Positions 24,664 to 35,820 of a stretch of 64,000 nt of DNA are shown one piece after another; the first letter of the stretch is position 1, and each line of letters starts with the position of its first letter. A program made the position numbers and the translations under genes. The DNA is from Loxodes magnus. Taxonomy: Eukaryota > Ciliophora > Karyorelictea > Loxodida > Loxodidae. The stretch spans positions 372,001 to 436,000 of the forward strand of contig CAMPDV010000098.1 in NCBI GenBank assembly GCA_946699065.1. Direction: 5' to 3'. Below the pieces are notes generated by a model. That model did not search any database and had not been told where the DNA came from. It was given only the letters and a program-made list of their open reading frames with translations.

Positions 24664-27600
24664 ATGAGATCTGCTTCTAGCCCTTAAATATAAAGAAAAA
24701 ACGATAGTTAAAACTAGTCACCTTAACTTTAGAATCGCAAGCCCTTATCACCTTTGCGCTCTATTTCTCCTGAAAATGCAACTGATAAAATAGTTTCAAA
24801 TGTTTTCATATTGGAGAAGGAGCTTGAGAAAAAGACTATTGAGATTTGCAAGCTTACATACTGGAATAAGAAGCTGTAATAGAAGATTTAAAAGCTTAAA
24901 AACAGAAGTATGATATCTAGTGAAAAAGAATTCAAATCAAGCGAGATAAAATAACAAAATGATCTCCATGCAATCGAGAGTGGAATAGAAAAGCAGGAAA
25001 TAACTGAAACTGATTTAAGTAACATCTTTCTAACAAGCGATCTAACACATACTACCATCTAAAACAATCAAAATAATAAAACTGGAGACTAAACCCCAAG
25101 CCAAAGAAAATGATCAATCCTTATAAATGATGAAAATGAATTTTAGGAAAACAGTTAAGGGACAAATAAAGAATAATAATAAAGCAAGACTGCAATAAGC
25201 TAAGATTAAACAGAGAAATAAATTCTAAATTAACTAGAAAAATAGCATGAAAGTAATATCTAAACTAAGGAGATACAAGAAAATCCAAAATTAGTACAAG
25301 ACTATTTTATAAAAATTTCGTAAGAAACACAATAAACTGAGAGTCTATTTGTTGATGAAAATTCAAATGTCAGTTTCAAAAACAATTTCAACAATATCGA
25401 TAATTTCAAGTTAAATCCAAAAAAATCCGAAAATAATAAGAATTAAAAATAATTAAGAAAAGGAACACTTAAAAATGACTAGTAATAACAAGTAAGCACA
25501 CCTAATTGAAGCAAAAATTTAATTCCAAGGTAATAAACTTTTGGAATATAAGATTTCAAGAATTAAAATTAGAAAACTTCATAAAACTAAAATTGAGTTT
25601 CAGAAAATGATGATTCTTCTTCCGAAGAATTTTTGCCGAAAAAGATACAAGATAAAAAACCTCCAAGATAATAAAAGAAATAGTCGGTTTAAGAAAGCAA
25701 GCAAAATTAAGAAAATTAAGGAGCAAATAAAGTCTTTAAAGAAGAAACATAGCAATAGGAAATCAAGTAAAATTATGAAAACCAATAATTAAAGTAGCAA
25801 GAATTTAAATAATAAAATCAACATTTAGATCTCTAATAGCAACTTTAAGAAAAAGAGAAAAGTAATAAGTTTGACTATGCAATATAGTAAGTTTCTACTA
25901 ATCTTGAGAAAGTAAATAAGTAAGTTTAGACAGTAAGTAGAAGTTAAAAAGAACCAAAATCTAAAAAAAGTATGCATAAAAAATAAAAATAAAATAGTGT
26001 TAAAGCAAAAGAAGATAATACTATTAATGATGATCAAAAATAGCAGGTAATTCAAAGTAAAATCGAATATCAGTTCTATAAAGATTTCCAAAACTAAATA
26101 ATAAATTAATTTTAGCAAAAATACTTTGACCTACTTAGAACTTAGATGTAAAAGGAAAACCAAAAACAGGAAAATAAATAAGAGATTGAAAATAGTGACT
26201 ATTTTGAAGAGGATCTAGAATGGAGATCTAAAAAAGCTTAAAATTGTTAGTAAAATTATATGTAAGATAGTACAACACCAAAGTAAAAAAAGTAGAACTA
26301 GAATTATTAAGTATAATTGGATTAAAATAAATAATAAGTATAAGAAACTAGGATTAAAAAAGATAAAAATGCAAGTGCTTTTATCTAGAACTAGAAGAAG
26401 AAGCATTCAAAGAATCATTCACTTGATCAATAAATTAGCTCAGAAATATAGTATGTTAATAGTAATTATACTATAGATAAACAAAAATAAAAGGATCAAA
26501 TAGCTAATTACTTCTAGACTTCTGGGTAATATATTCAGCATGATCAGAATTAAGCAAAAAGAAAAGTAAAAAAAAACTTAGAAAATGTTTTAAAAGGAGA
26601 CTTTGTTGATAATTAATCAGCAGCTTAAGAAAGTTCTTAATGAGCAGTAAAAAATAACTATGATAGTACAAAAACACAAGATAGTGTCTTTACTAATCAT
26701 ACAAGCTTAAATTATATCTAAATGGCAAGAAAAGATAACTGTGATAAGTAGAACACAATGAACAGTATATAAAGTAGGATAAATGACCTAACGACAAATT
26801 CCTCATTGAGATAAAACAATTAGGCAAATTTAAATTATCCTTACGGTAATCAAGTAGAAAAAAAGAAGAACATCCTAAATATTTAAATTCCTCCTTACTA
26901 GTCTTAAAGATAAGATCTCAATAAGCATAATTATTTTGATAATTAAGGTTATCAATTTATTTAAAACTAAGGCTGACAAACGTCACATAATGCTCAAAGT
27001 AATTTGAATCACAATCACAATCATTATCAAGATTAAAATTAACATTGTTCATGTTGCTAGCAAACTTACCTAAAATAAAAAAATAATTACTTCTTAAGTC
27101 AGCCCAACAGCCCTAAAAAGGATATATTTGAATAATATCAATTATAAAATTAGTTTACATCAGGAATTTAGAATTAAGGCTACAACAATTAAGCTGACAC
27201 AAGTACTTCTATCATTAGTCCTTCTAAGAACTTGGAATTAAAGTAAAAAATTCTAGGAATGAACTCTGTAAAAAATCTGCATTAAATAGAGTCTCAGATA
27301 GCAGGATAAAATCAAATCTTCAATTAGCAAAATAAATCATACTAAGTTTCTCCTGTAAACGTTTCTAAATTTAACAAACAATGAGATAAAAACGATTCTA
27401 TCTGAAAAATTAGAAATTAATTATAAGAAATGAAGACAGTTGAAAATAGCTCTTAGAGAATAAACGATACAAGTCAGTTCTACCAGATACCTCAAGTAAG
27501 TATATTATATTCTAGAAATATACAATGGAATAGCCAAGCTTAGTAAAAGAAACTTCTCCTTTAGATTAAAAAATACAAAAGTTAAATGTAACATTTTAGC

Positions 27601-27789
27601 AATTTAGAGTAGACTTCTAGAATTTAAAGCAACTATGCGCAAAGAGAGGATTACAACTAAATGATAGTAAGTAGCAAGCATAACTAGAAAAGGGCTAAAA
27701 CTAAAGTAGATAGTAATTCTTAAATAAAAGCGTTGATAGATAACCCTAAAAATAAGAAGCCATAAGTAAGAAAGGAAATAGCTTTATGA
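24664..27789 (+). CDS. Giant Q/N-rich low-complexity protein (about 1,041 aa)
   Basis: A single frame with no intron. Gln is written mostly as TAA or TAG, so a standard code would see dozens of stops. It begins MRSASSPQ and has a short coiled coil at residues about 50-110 (EKELEKKTIEICKL). It then runs as low-complexity Q/N/K sequence, with a His/Asn cluster (NHNHNHY) beside Cys residues (CSCCQQ) near residue 790. Such composition is typical of prion-like, condensate-forming proteins. The stop is uncertain: TGA at 27787 or the next in-frame TGA at 27814. A relic of its 3' part lies at 4767-5170 and one of its middle part at 31300-31960. No conserved domain is recognised. Confidence 0.7.
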
Positions 27790-28520
27790 TATAAAACTAA
27801 TCTAACAAATAATTGAACTAGGTCTAGAAGAGAAATTTATTTGAAGATAAATATAAAAATCCTAATTTAAAAGGCTACAAGAACTTACAATGGTACTGAT
27901 ACCCTTTGCTTATTATAAATGATAAGTTAATTTATTATATTTTGCATTAAATACTTTTTATTAACTTTATATTGCTAATTTTATCCCTCTATACATAACC
28001 CTTTATCGTATTAAATCAATCGATAAGCTTACAATAAAAATTTTTAAGTTTAAACTTTTAATTAATGGCTAAAATATGCATTATATATATAGCAAAAAAT
28101 GAGGAAGTTGAAATGAATACTAGTAATAAGTATATGATAGAAGTATAAAATCATAAAAGTATTAAGAGTAAAACTTTCTAACTATTTAGTATCTATATTG
28201 CATTAAGAAAACCACCAGAAGGTTAACCTAAGTTAGCTAATAGCACAAATGTTTCCTTATTTTTATACTAAGTAGGACTTAATATAATTTTGTAAGCTTG
28301 CTGTAGAAAATTATATTTTAGAGAAGAGTAAAACTAGCAGCATAAAGTTATATGATTATAGTTATTATGAATAATATATTTTTAATGTAAGGCTTAGAAA
28401 ATGATATTATTAATAGCTATCTTATAAAGTTAGGATAAACTTTGCTATTTAATGTAAAGCTAATATTCATACTATTAAACACTTTATCCTTTTAAATTTA
28501 AGCAACTTATTCCTATAAAA
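27790..28520. other. Spacer, duplicated upstream region of the protease
   Basis: Reverse complement of about 4299-4766 with scattered differences and a few insertions. No gene. It carries the copied upstream DNA of the protease. Confidence 0.5.
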
Positions 28521-29221
28521 ATGGTATCAAGCAAGGTTATTTTTGCCATATTCGCATCTATTGGATTGTTAGCTTTGTTCATGTATGTTACTCCTGGAAG
28601 TAAAAGAGCACTTCTTGGTTCAGTAAATTATGATTCTTCACATGAAGAAACTTGGCGTCAGTTCTAAGTATTCACAAAAGACTTTAATAAGACTTATAGT
28701 TCATTAGAGGAAATGAATGATAGATTTAAAACTTTCCATGACAACTATTACTGGATATAAGTTGAAAACTAAAGAAGTTTGAGTGTGAAATATGCTATTA
28801 ATCATTTTACTGATTTAACTTAGGAAGAGTTCAGAAATACCTATTTAGGATATAAAGAAGATCCTAATCAAGAAATTATTTATGAGGATGAGCAAGATAT
28901 TCAAGTTTAAGCCTCAGTTGATTGGGTTCAAAAAGGTGCTGTTACTCATATCAAAAACTAAGGATAATGTGGAAGTTATTGGGCTTTTAGCGCAGTTGGA
29001 AGTCTAGAGGGTGCTTACTTTTTGAAGAAAGGACCTTTGGTTTCCTTTTCTGAATAAGAACTAGATATGGATCTCAAAATGGAAAAGACTATTGGAGAAT
29101 AAAAAACTCATGGAGCTCTTCATGGGGTGAGAAGGGATTTATAAGATTGAAGAGAACTGATTCATCAAGCTCAAAAGGAAAATGCGGATTAGCCATTGCT
29201 GCTTCATAGCCAGTTATCTGA
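28521..29221 (+). pseudogene. Broken copy of the papain-family protease
   Basis: Nearly identical to the protease at 3270-4298 through the signal peptide, propeptide and start of the mature domain. Two lesions are visible. The catalytic motif reads CGSYWAF, so the nucleophilic Cys is Tyr. A 328-bp deletion after SFSEQEL removes the GCNGG region and the catalytic His, joining at a single shared base; because 328 is not a multiple of three, the rest is out of frame and soon meets TGA. The 3' coding sequence with the Asn motif is still present as DNA. Not restorable as an active protease in this copy. Confidence 0.92.
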
Positions 29222-29354
29222 GTTAATCAATTTTTACTTTCAACAATAGATAATTTACTCCTTAAATAATAATGATAACTGATTATTATATCACAATAAG
29301 TATTAAAGTCTAAAAAAAATATTGTTAGTTATTAAGAGTAAAATCAAATACATA

Positions 29355-30538
29355 TCAATAAAATATCAATAAAATATCTATTTTCTCTCCTTTTTAATCT
29401 TCATCTTTACCTCTCAATCTATAGTTTTTCTTCCTATACCTCAAGTTATCTTAATAAATATTTTCCAAAATTTTACTATCTTTTTCCCAATAAACTCTTG
29501 TAAGAAATTTTAATTTGAAGTTTTATTTCTGATTATCAGATAGAAATAAATCTTTAGCTCAAGTATTCTCGGTCATATATTTCTAAGTTATTTCCAAGAA
29601 ATTTATAGGGAATTCTTTTTAGAATTCCTAATAGTTGACATATTTGAAGATTTATCTAAGCTTACCTTTTCCTCCACTCATTTACTCAATTAATTCCTCA
29701 CATGATAAAGGCGCAAATGTAACTCAAATTGAAAACTATAAGAATGAGATTATTGCATTCCTAAATTCCATTTTAAGTTCAAGATAGATAATTTCTAAAA
29801 AGCTTCAGGTTATTCTAAGCATATTTGTAAGATCTCCATATAACTATAATGTAAAGCTACTTCTTAATATATTTAATTCTAAATTATCTCTAAATATAGT
29901 TCTCAAAAGGAAATTTGCTTGAAATAATGACTTAGTTGCCCTAGTTTATAAAGCTAGAATATCTTTCTTACTTGCTAATCTCATTATTTTAAATTCAAAT
30001 TGAAGTTAGTTAATTCTGCTTGTAAGATCATTAAAAAATAAGATAGTGACTGTAAACACTTTTTTGCAATTTTAAGCATTCTCATTCTTATTTTCCTCCA
30101 CACTGCATATTTCTCTCATTAAAGTGCAAGACTCAAGCTCAATTCCATATTCAATCTTACATAATTTTAAATATGCAAAAAAGCATTTTTAAGTGTCAGA
30201 GAGTATTATTCTTATAACAACTTAGAAGATATATATATATATATATATATATATATTTCTTTATCAGGTACAAATAGCTAAATTCTTCTGTTAACAGTGG
30301 CTAACTAAATTGATTTCTTTATGAAAGAAGAATCCAAAATATTTCCTTTTGATCCTTTAAATGATAAATTAATCTCTTATTTTTAGATTTTATTCTATGT
30401 ATTATATCTTCTTTTTTAAGAAATTGGATATCTTCTCACCTATTATTGTTTATTTACAAAAAACAATTGGAAAACAATGTTACATTAGTCAATTATTATT
30501 GAATTCTCTTACAGAGCAGGAAAGAATGTTAAAGCCAT
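29355..30538 (-). CDS. Hypothetical protein gene interrupted by an (AT)14 tract
   Basis: Two protein-like halves share the minus strand. The 5' half begins MALTFFPALQENSIIID and continues to QLFVPDKE. The 3' half runs from about YKNNTLSDTQKC through DLTSRINQLQFEFK and LSCEELIEQMSGG to a TGA at 29355. They are separated by a 28-bp AT dinucleotide run and lie in different frames. A repeat of 12 or 15 units would join them in frame, as would an intron of suitable length covering the repeat. One TGA (LRITWSFL) and others are read as Trp. No family is recognised. Its stop abuts the duplication edge. Confidence 0.45.
30229..30256. repeat. (AT)14 microsatellite
   Basis: An uninterrupted AT dinucleotide run of 14 units inside the hypothetical gene at 29355-30538. 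Its length, 28 bp, is not a multiple of three, so copy-number changes would alter the frame unless the tract is intronic. Confidence 0.95.
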
Positions 30539-31299
30539 TTACCTAACCTTTTTTCTATCACTTTTGTTGCTTTTGTTGAATATAGGAATAAAGATAGAAT
30601 TATTCGTTTTTTAGGAATTCTTTAAAGGATTAACATATAGCTTATAAACAGAAAATCATTTAATACATCTCTTCTCTATTTAATGAGGCCACTTTTTATT
30701 TATCTAGTCTACCTTATCGTTTGAATATGATGAATAATAGTTAAATTTTTTAAAATTTAGAAGTTCGAAGCTGAATTTAGCACTTTCATTGATTAGCTTG
30801 ATCATGTAATCTGCAAATCTTAAAAAGTGAATGCTAGTAGCTTGGAATATTAAGCTGTAATTGTAAAAACGTCACAGAGCTATAAATGATTTAATAAAAT
30901 GGAGCATTAAGTAGTTAACTAAATCATATTAAAGCTAGGATGCTAATATATAACCATTACAGTAGGACTATCTTTTAGCTCTATGAATGAATATGCTAGT
31001 TATAGGATTGTTAATAGTCTAAAAATAACTCTATTCAATAGTTAATTAAGTCAATAAAGATGGAAACTAAAAAGCACAATAGAGTATTTTATTTAGCACT
31101 ATAAACTAAGATTTAAATCGCTTTATAGCTTATTTAGTTAAATGCTTAAATTAAAGTAGCTATCAAATCAATTATATCACTTTTTATATAACATAACATT
31201 TATACCTTAGTATCATTACCAACTTAATTGTCTAACTTTATATATAAATTACCATCAAAAACATATAAAATAATAAAAATTGAGAATTAACCAAAGTAA
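30539..31299. other. Spacer, nothing recognised
   Basis: AT-rich DNA upstream of a minus-strand gene and ahead of the relic at 31300. No gene or RNA motif was seen. Confidence 0.4.
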
Positions 31300-31960
31300 A
31301 CAAAATGGTAAATGCTTAGAAAGAAGAAAGGGAATGCTAGAAATAGTTAATGTGAAAGTGGAGGATAATAATAAAGTAAGGCTGTTATAAGCTTAGATTA
31401 AATAGAGAAGCAATTTCCTAATTAAAAAGAATAATAAAATCAATGCAATTCTAAACTAAGGAGATACTAGAAAATCCAAGATTCAGAAAATTCTATTTAA
31501 TAAAAGCTTAAAAAGTAACATTACAAACTGAAAACCTGTGTAATGATGAAAATTCAAATGTAAGTTTTAAAATGATTTCAATAATATCGATAGTTTAAAA
31601 CAAAATAAACCAAAAATATCAAAGATTTAAGGTAGCAAAAGAAATAAATAAAAATAGAGCTAAAGCAGACATATATAGCAAAATTAAAGCTAATAACAAA
31701 TATCAGTTAATTCCAAAGTCAAATCGAATACTATTTCTACAAAAATTTTCCAAGAACAATTTATCTCAAAAATATTTTACCTACTTAGAGCTTAGATGCA
31801 AATAGTGTCTAATTTGAAGAATATTTATAATGGAAATCTGAAAAATTATATAATATCTGGTAAAAATATATGAAAGACAATATAACTCCTAAGTAAAAAT
31901 GAAGAACTAGTATATATATTGGTTTAAGCATATAATAAGGAGTAATAATCCTCTTTAGTA
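31300..31960 (+). pseudogene. Degraded partial copy of the Q/N-rich gene (middle part)
   Basis: In direct orientation this aligns with about 25140-26300 of the intact Q/N-rich gene in ordered blocks, for example around ACTAAGGAGATAC and GATGAAAATTCAAATGT. Roughly half of the parental length is deleted and the frame is lost. It covers the part of the gene that is absent from the left inverted arm, so the two relics are complementary pieces. It is more diverged than the inverted arm and is probably an older event. Confidence 0.75.
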
Positions 31961-32546
31961 ATAGAAATAAATGTGATTTTTAATAAATTAGCCTATCTTT
32001 ACATATTATTTGGTTGATAAAGAATCTTATTCAGCATTTAAACATAAAGTAGAGAATTAATTCGCAATATGAAAAAGGATTTTAACAAAAGCAATCTTTA
32101 CAGTTAGTTTTATTTGATTAATAACTTTAAAAATATATTTCCTTTATTACCTGAGACTTAGGATATATAAATTAGTTTAAGGACTTAGATTAAAATTGTT
32201 TTCATCTTTACATAAAATTCACCACTTCAAATACTAGCAAATACTCATTTTGCTTTCATAAATTTAAATTCCTATTTACTTACTAGTAATTGCTGAGTTC
32301 ATATGTTTGACTAAGTTAAAAGAAATTAATAGACTTGCAAGTTTAGTTAATTAATTTACTTCAAAAATGTATAATTTACATGAGTCCTTAGTGCTGATTT
32401 TAGAATTTCAGTACAAAAGCACTCTGGGATGTAAGTTAAACTGTATTAATTTTTATGCTAGCCAATGTAAAGGGCAGGCATGCTTGAGAATATGAATACT
32501 GCATTAGAAGAAGAAATAGCAAACTAATTATAATAAATGTATGTAA
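31961..32546. other. Spacer, nothing recognised
   Basis: Downstream region of CDC73 on the minus strand and beyond the relic. No gene or repeat was seen. Confidence 0.4.
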
Positions 32547-33563
32547 TCATTTCTATCTTGGTAAGTTTATAAATCTATATAATTCAGTCCAAAACTCATG
32601 AGCTGCTGTCTTGTCTAGATGTCTTTTGTTTTTATACACTTCCAATTTTTTAACATTCCATTGCTTTATTTCTTCCGCATCTGGCATATCAGCATACTTC
32701 ATATAAAAGCCTCTCATTCGAGTAAAAATGTATGCCATGCCTTTGTTAGTTAAACTTTTACTTCAGTCCTTAAATTGATAAGCTGGGCCTTAGACAAAAA
32801 TAGCTACAATTCTTCTATAATGGTTAGATGTGAATGAAATAGGTGTGTCATAAATCTCAAATATGATCTCCTTATCCTTAAATCTTTTCTTTACTTCAAG
32901 TGGTTAGTTATAAACCTTATTCTTATGCTCGATTTCACTAGGATCTACATAAATACTCTTGGAGAAAAATTGAATGCAGTTTGAGAGGTAAATATTACCA
33001 GCAACTCCATTACCAGGAATCATTATTATAGGTTTACTTTTATCTCCCATTTCATTAACATCTTATTCTATTGACTCTATAAGGCTTTAAGTAGTAGTTG
33101 ACTCTCGCTTTCTTTTCATTAATTCAACTGACTTCAAACAAATTTTAAAGAAACTCTAATTTTCACAAGAAAGTAAGTTCTGTCTAGTAGTTAAAGGCCG
33201 CTCTAGTTTTTAAATATACTATATTAAAGTCAAAGACTCTTGTTTTTACTGCACTACCTTTTGAATGGGTAAATCATGTGTGTTTCCTGCAAAGAAGTTA
33301 ACAAGTTCATCTTAATCAATCTTCGAAATCATTTCTACTCCTATTTCCTAAGCTCCTTTGATATACGAAGACATAGTTTCATTTTTATTTTTCATATAAT
33401 ACCAAATAGATCCTAAACTATAAGTCTTGTCACCTACCTTTGACTTCCATCCTGTTTCATCATTCAGATTATATTTATTATTTCCTATTATTAGTTTGCC
33501 ATTCATGCATTCTATCTTTTTCCCCCTCATTCAGAAATCTCTTAGCTACTCTAGTGAATTCAT
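32547..33563 (-). CDS. CDC73: CDC73/parafibromin, subunit of the PAF1 complex
   Basis: 338 aa, no intron. The N-terminus MNSLEQLRDFWMRGKKIE and the block TYSLGSIWYYMKNK match the conserved CDC73 start. The C-terminal Ras-like domain is clear: KPIIMIPGNG, then RRIVAIFVQGPAYQFKDW (family 'vaVFVQGpaWQFKgW'), then MRGFYMKYAD. Members join PAF1/LEO1/CTR9 on RNA polymerase II and promote elongation and histone marks. It is much shorter than the human protein (531 aa), because the central linker is reduced. TGA encodes Trp at DFWMR and KDW, while TGG is used elsewhere. Confidence 0.93.
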
Positions 33564-34775
33564 ATTTTTTATTTAAGTTGGAAGCAAAAACTTTAATAAA
33601 TTTAGTCCTTTAAACAAAAGCAGATTCAACTGATATTCAATTAGCTGAGTTAGAGAAAATAAAGCCAATATGATTACCAAAGCTGACTTCTTACCACTAA
33701 CTCATAGGGATATTTATTCAAAGCACTTATAACTATTTTAGCTTATATTTCTAGTTAATCCTGCTAACCTTCGTTTCACATAAGCCAAGCTTTACTCTTC
33801 TAACTAAGAGACACATAAAATAAATGATTAATATCTTTCGCTAAAGCATTGAACTAATAGCTTTCTTTTCAAGTATTTTTTAAATTAGGCTTTAAAAAGT
33901 AGCAAACAGCTACTAGTATAATATAAAAAGGCTAATTCAAGTATTAGGAATTAATTACTTTCTTTAAACCTAAAATTAAACTAGCAATACTGATAGTTAA
34001 GATATCACTTTGATTCCATTCGCTTACTATAAAAACCCAAATAAGATATCCATTTATTGTCTAGTTTAATAAGGATTAGAACTTCCTTCTATGAAATAAT
34101 ATTATTAGGTATTCAATGAATATAAGGAAGATAGGGAGTGTAAATTAAAATTAATATATTAGAAGTTAGTATCATATTTCATGAATTTACTCAGAAGTCT
34201 TCGAATATAAATCTATTAGTTTTGACTTCCCTCCTGTTTCTCCTCCTAATCTTTAACCTTATCCTGCAAATAATGTTTCCTTTTAATCACTCTGCTATTA
34301 AGGCTTTCCAGGCGCTGGCATATTCTGTGCGTAAACTTAAGGTTGTGATTAGACGTTTGAAGGTTGCTATTGTTAAGAGGAGTCGTTACTTTTCCATTAT
34401 TAAGCTTAATTTTGAATGAATCTAAAAGGTCCAAATTCAGCATCTTGGGTTGATTGACTAAGTTATATAAAGTTAGCATTTTGCTTAAGCTTTTAATGCT
34501 CTAATTTTAATACCAAATCGCTAGAAATGATAGTCCATTGCATTTTTTAGTAGATATCTAGCATTAATAAAACTTACGAAGGTATCCTACTATCATTCCT
34601 ATAAAAAGTGAAGAGCTTAGAGACCCATTAAAGAGAGTGATGATCGCTAAAAAAGTGAGAGGATAATATTTGGACTAAACAGTGAAGGGAAGTAAAATAA
34701 ATCTGAATAAGAAGTTCTTACCCTCTTTGCTCATCAGGCTTTTTGTTACAAACTATAACTAGATTAATCATAAAA
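33564..34775. other. Spacer with an open minus-strand frame of doubtful status
   Basis: A frame from 34479 (beginning MLTLYNLVNQPKM) stays open on the minus strand down into CDC73, with three TGA-Trp codons in the stretch. It overlaps the CDC73 start in another frame, which makes it unlikely as drawn. A smaller gene of about 100 aa (34479 to about 34150) could exist. Nothing is recognised. Confidence 0.3.
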
Positions 34776-35180
34776 ATGGTTCATAGGCCATACATTGGCT
34801 TAGTCATAAAGCTTTAAGTTATATTAGCTGTACTTGAAATTAAAGCGATAAGTAGATAAAGGATATTACCAGCCAGGTTATTAAGAATGAAAAAAGCAGC
34901 ATATTATATGGTACCTAATTACTATTCTCTTACTATTGAGTAGTACCAATAAGAAGCACATCCTAAAATTAATTCGATAAAAGAGGTGCAAACAAACGGT
35001 GAAGTTATCATAGTCCAGAGCCATAGGTTACGAATAACAATCGCAGGAACATTTATTAAGAAGCTTATAAATTTAGGAGTTATTCAATTCAGTATGTAAG
35101 TAGTCACTTAAACCTGTAATGTGAATCTAAATTAGAAAATTACTTCGCCCATAGAGGAGTTAAGTTCCAGCAGCTTTTGA
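34776..35180 (+). CDS. Small ORF resembling ribosomal protein eS25
   Basis: 134 aa ending SSSSF then TGA, no in-frame TGA. The segment KEVQTNGEVIIVQSHRLRI, then TIAGTFIKKLINLGVIQF, follows the winged-helix part of eS25 ('KEVP..k.itp..vserlki.gslar..l..L...G.Ik'). The expected Lys-rich N-terminal tail is missing; instead the start is MVHRPYIGLVIKL. It may be a divergent gene, an incorrectly placed start with an upstream exon, or a decaying copy. Moderate to low confidence in the family. Confidence 0.35.
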
Positions 35181-35820
35181 GTTAATTTCAAATTAATTGA
35201 CTCTAATGATTAATACTAGGATTTTACATCTTTAATATAAGGGTTTCTAATAACAATTAAAAGCTTTATTCTCTTTATTTTATAAACTACTAGAATTTTA
35301 GTTCTTTTTATATAAACATTTAGCCTACTTATTCTTATCCTTCTATATTATATATGCTATACTACAAGAGCTTCTATCTTGCTTATTTGGAAAGTTATTG
35401 AAGGCTTTTATTATCTTTTTCAGTTTCTGCAGCTTTTTTGGAAATTATTTTCTGCTTTTGAAACCAGAAAGTTCTAGTTACTTCTTTGAGGTTTTTCTAA
35501 GCAAAGCTTTTTATACTTCGACAGTCTAATGGTTTCAATGAAGTCTACAACTAAAATGTATTCTATTAAATTTCTAAATAGCAAATAAAGAAGAAACACT
35601 ATAAAAAACCCCAAAAGAGAGTAATTTCCCTTAAGGATACAATGAGATAAGCATCTAGTAATATGGTTTTAGTAAGGAAATGGTAAAATCTTATAAAAGA
35701 GCAAGCAACAGTAAGGATTAATAAGCTAAATGATGCTAAAATAAAATTAAGAATAAAAGGAACTTTTTTATAAGATAAACTTAAATAAAGCTATTAAACA
35801 GATTCTATATTATAAAGAAA
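35181..35820. other. Spacer, nothing recognised
   Basis: AT-rich spacer between two + strand genes; likely contains the promoter of the gene at 35821. Confidence 0.4.

Larger units (their letters stand above)
26300..29354. repeat. Right arm of the large inverted duplication
   Basis: This arm contains the 3' part of the intact Q/N-rich gene, the intergenic region, and the broken protease copy with its downstream flank. It matches the reverse complement of 3137-5170. The edge near 29354 falls exactly at the stop codon of the next minus-strand gene, so that gene's 3' end may have been set by the duplication junction. The longer arm retains the ~1.05 kb missing on the left; the left arm retains 328 bp missing here. 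Confidence 0.8.

Noticed and set aside
25541-26406. Lys-rich + strand ORF and hydrophobic minus-strand ORFs
   Set aside because: Shadows of the Q/N-rich gene, whose frame is continuous from 24664 to 27789.
3137-31960. Transposon or integrated virus as cause of the duplications
   Set aside because: No transposase, integrase, capsid or terminal inverted repeat was recognised at the borders.
33500-34479. Long minus-strand frame running into CDC73
   Set aside because: It overlaps the well-supported CDC73 start in another frame and contains several TGA codons. At most its first ~100 codons could be real.
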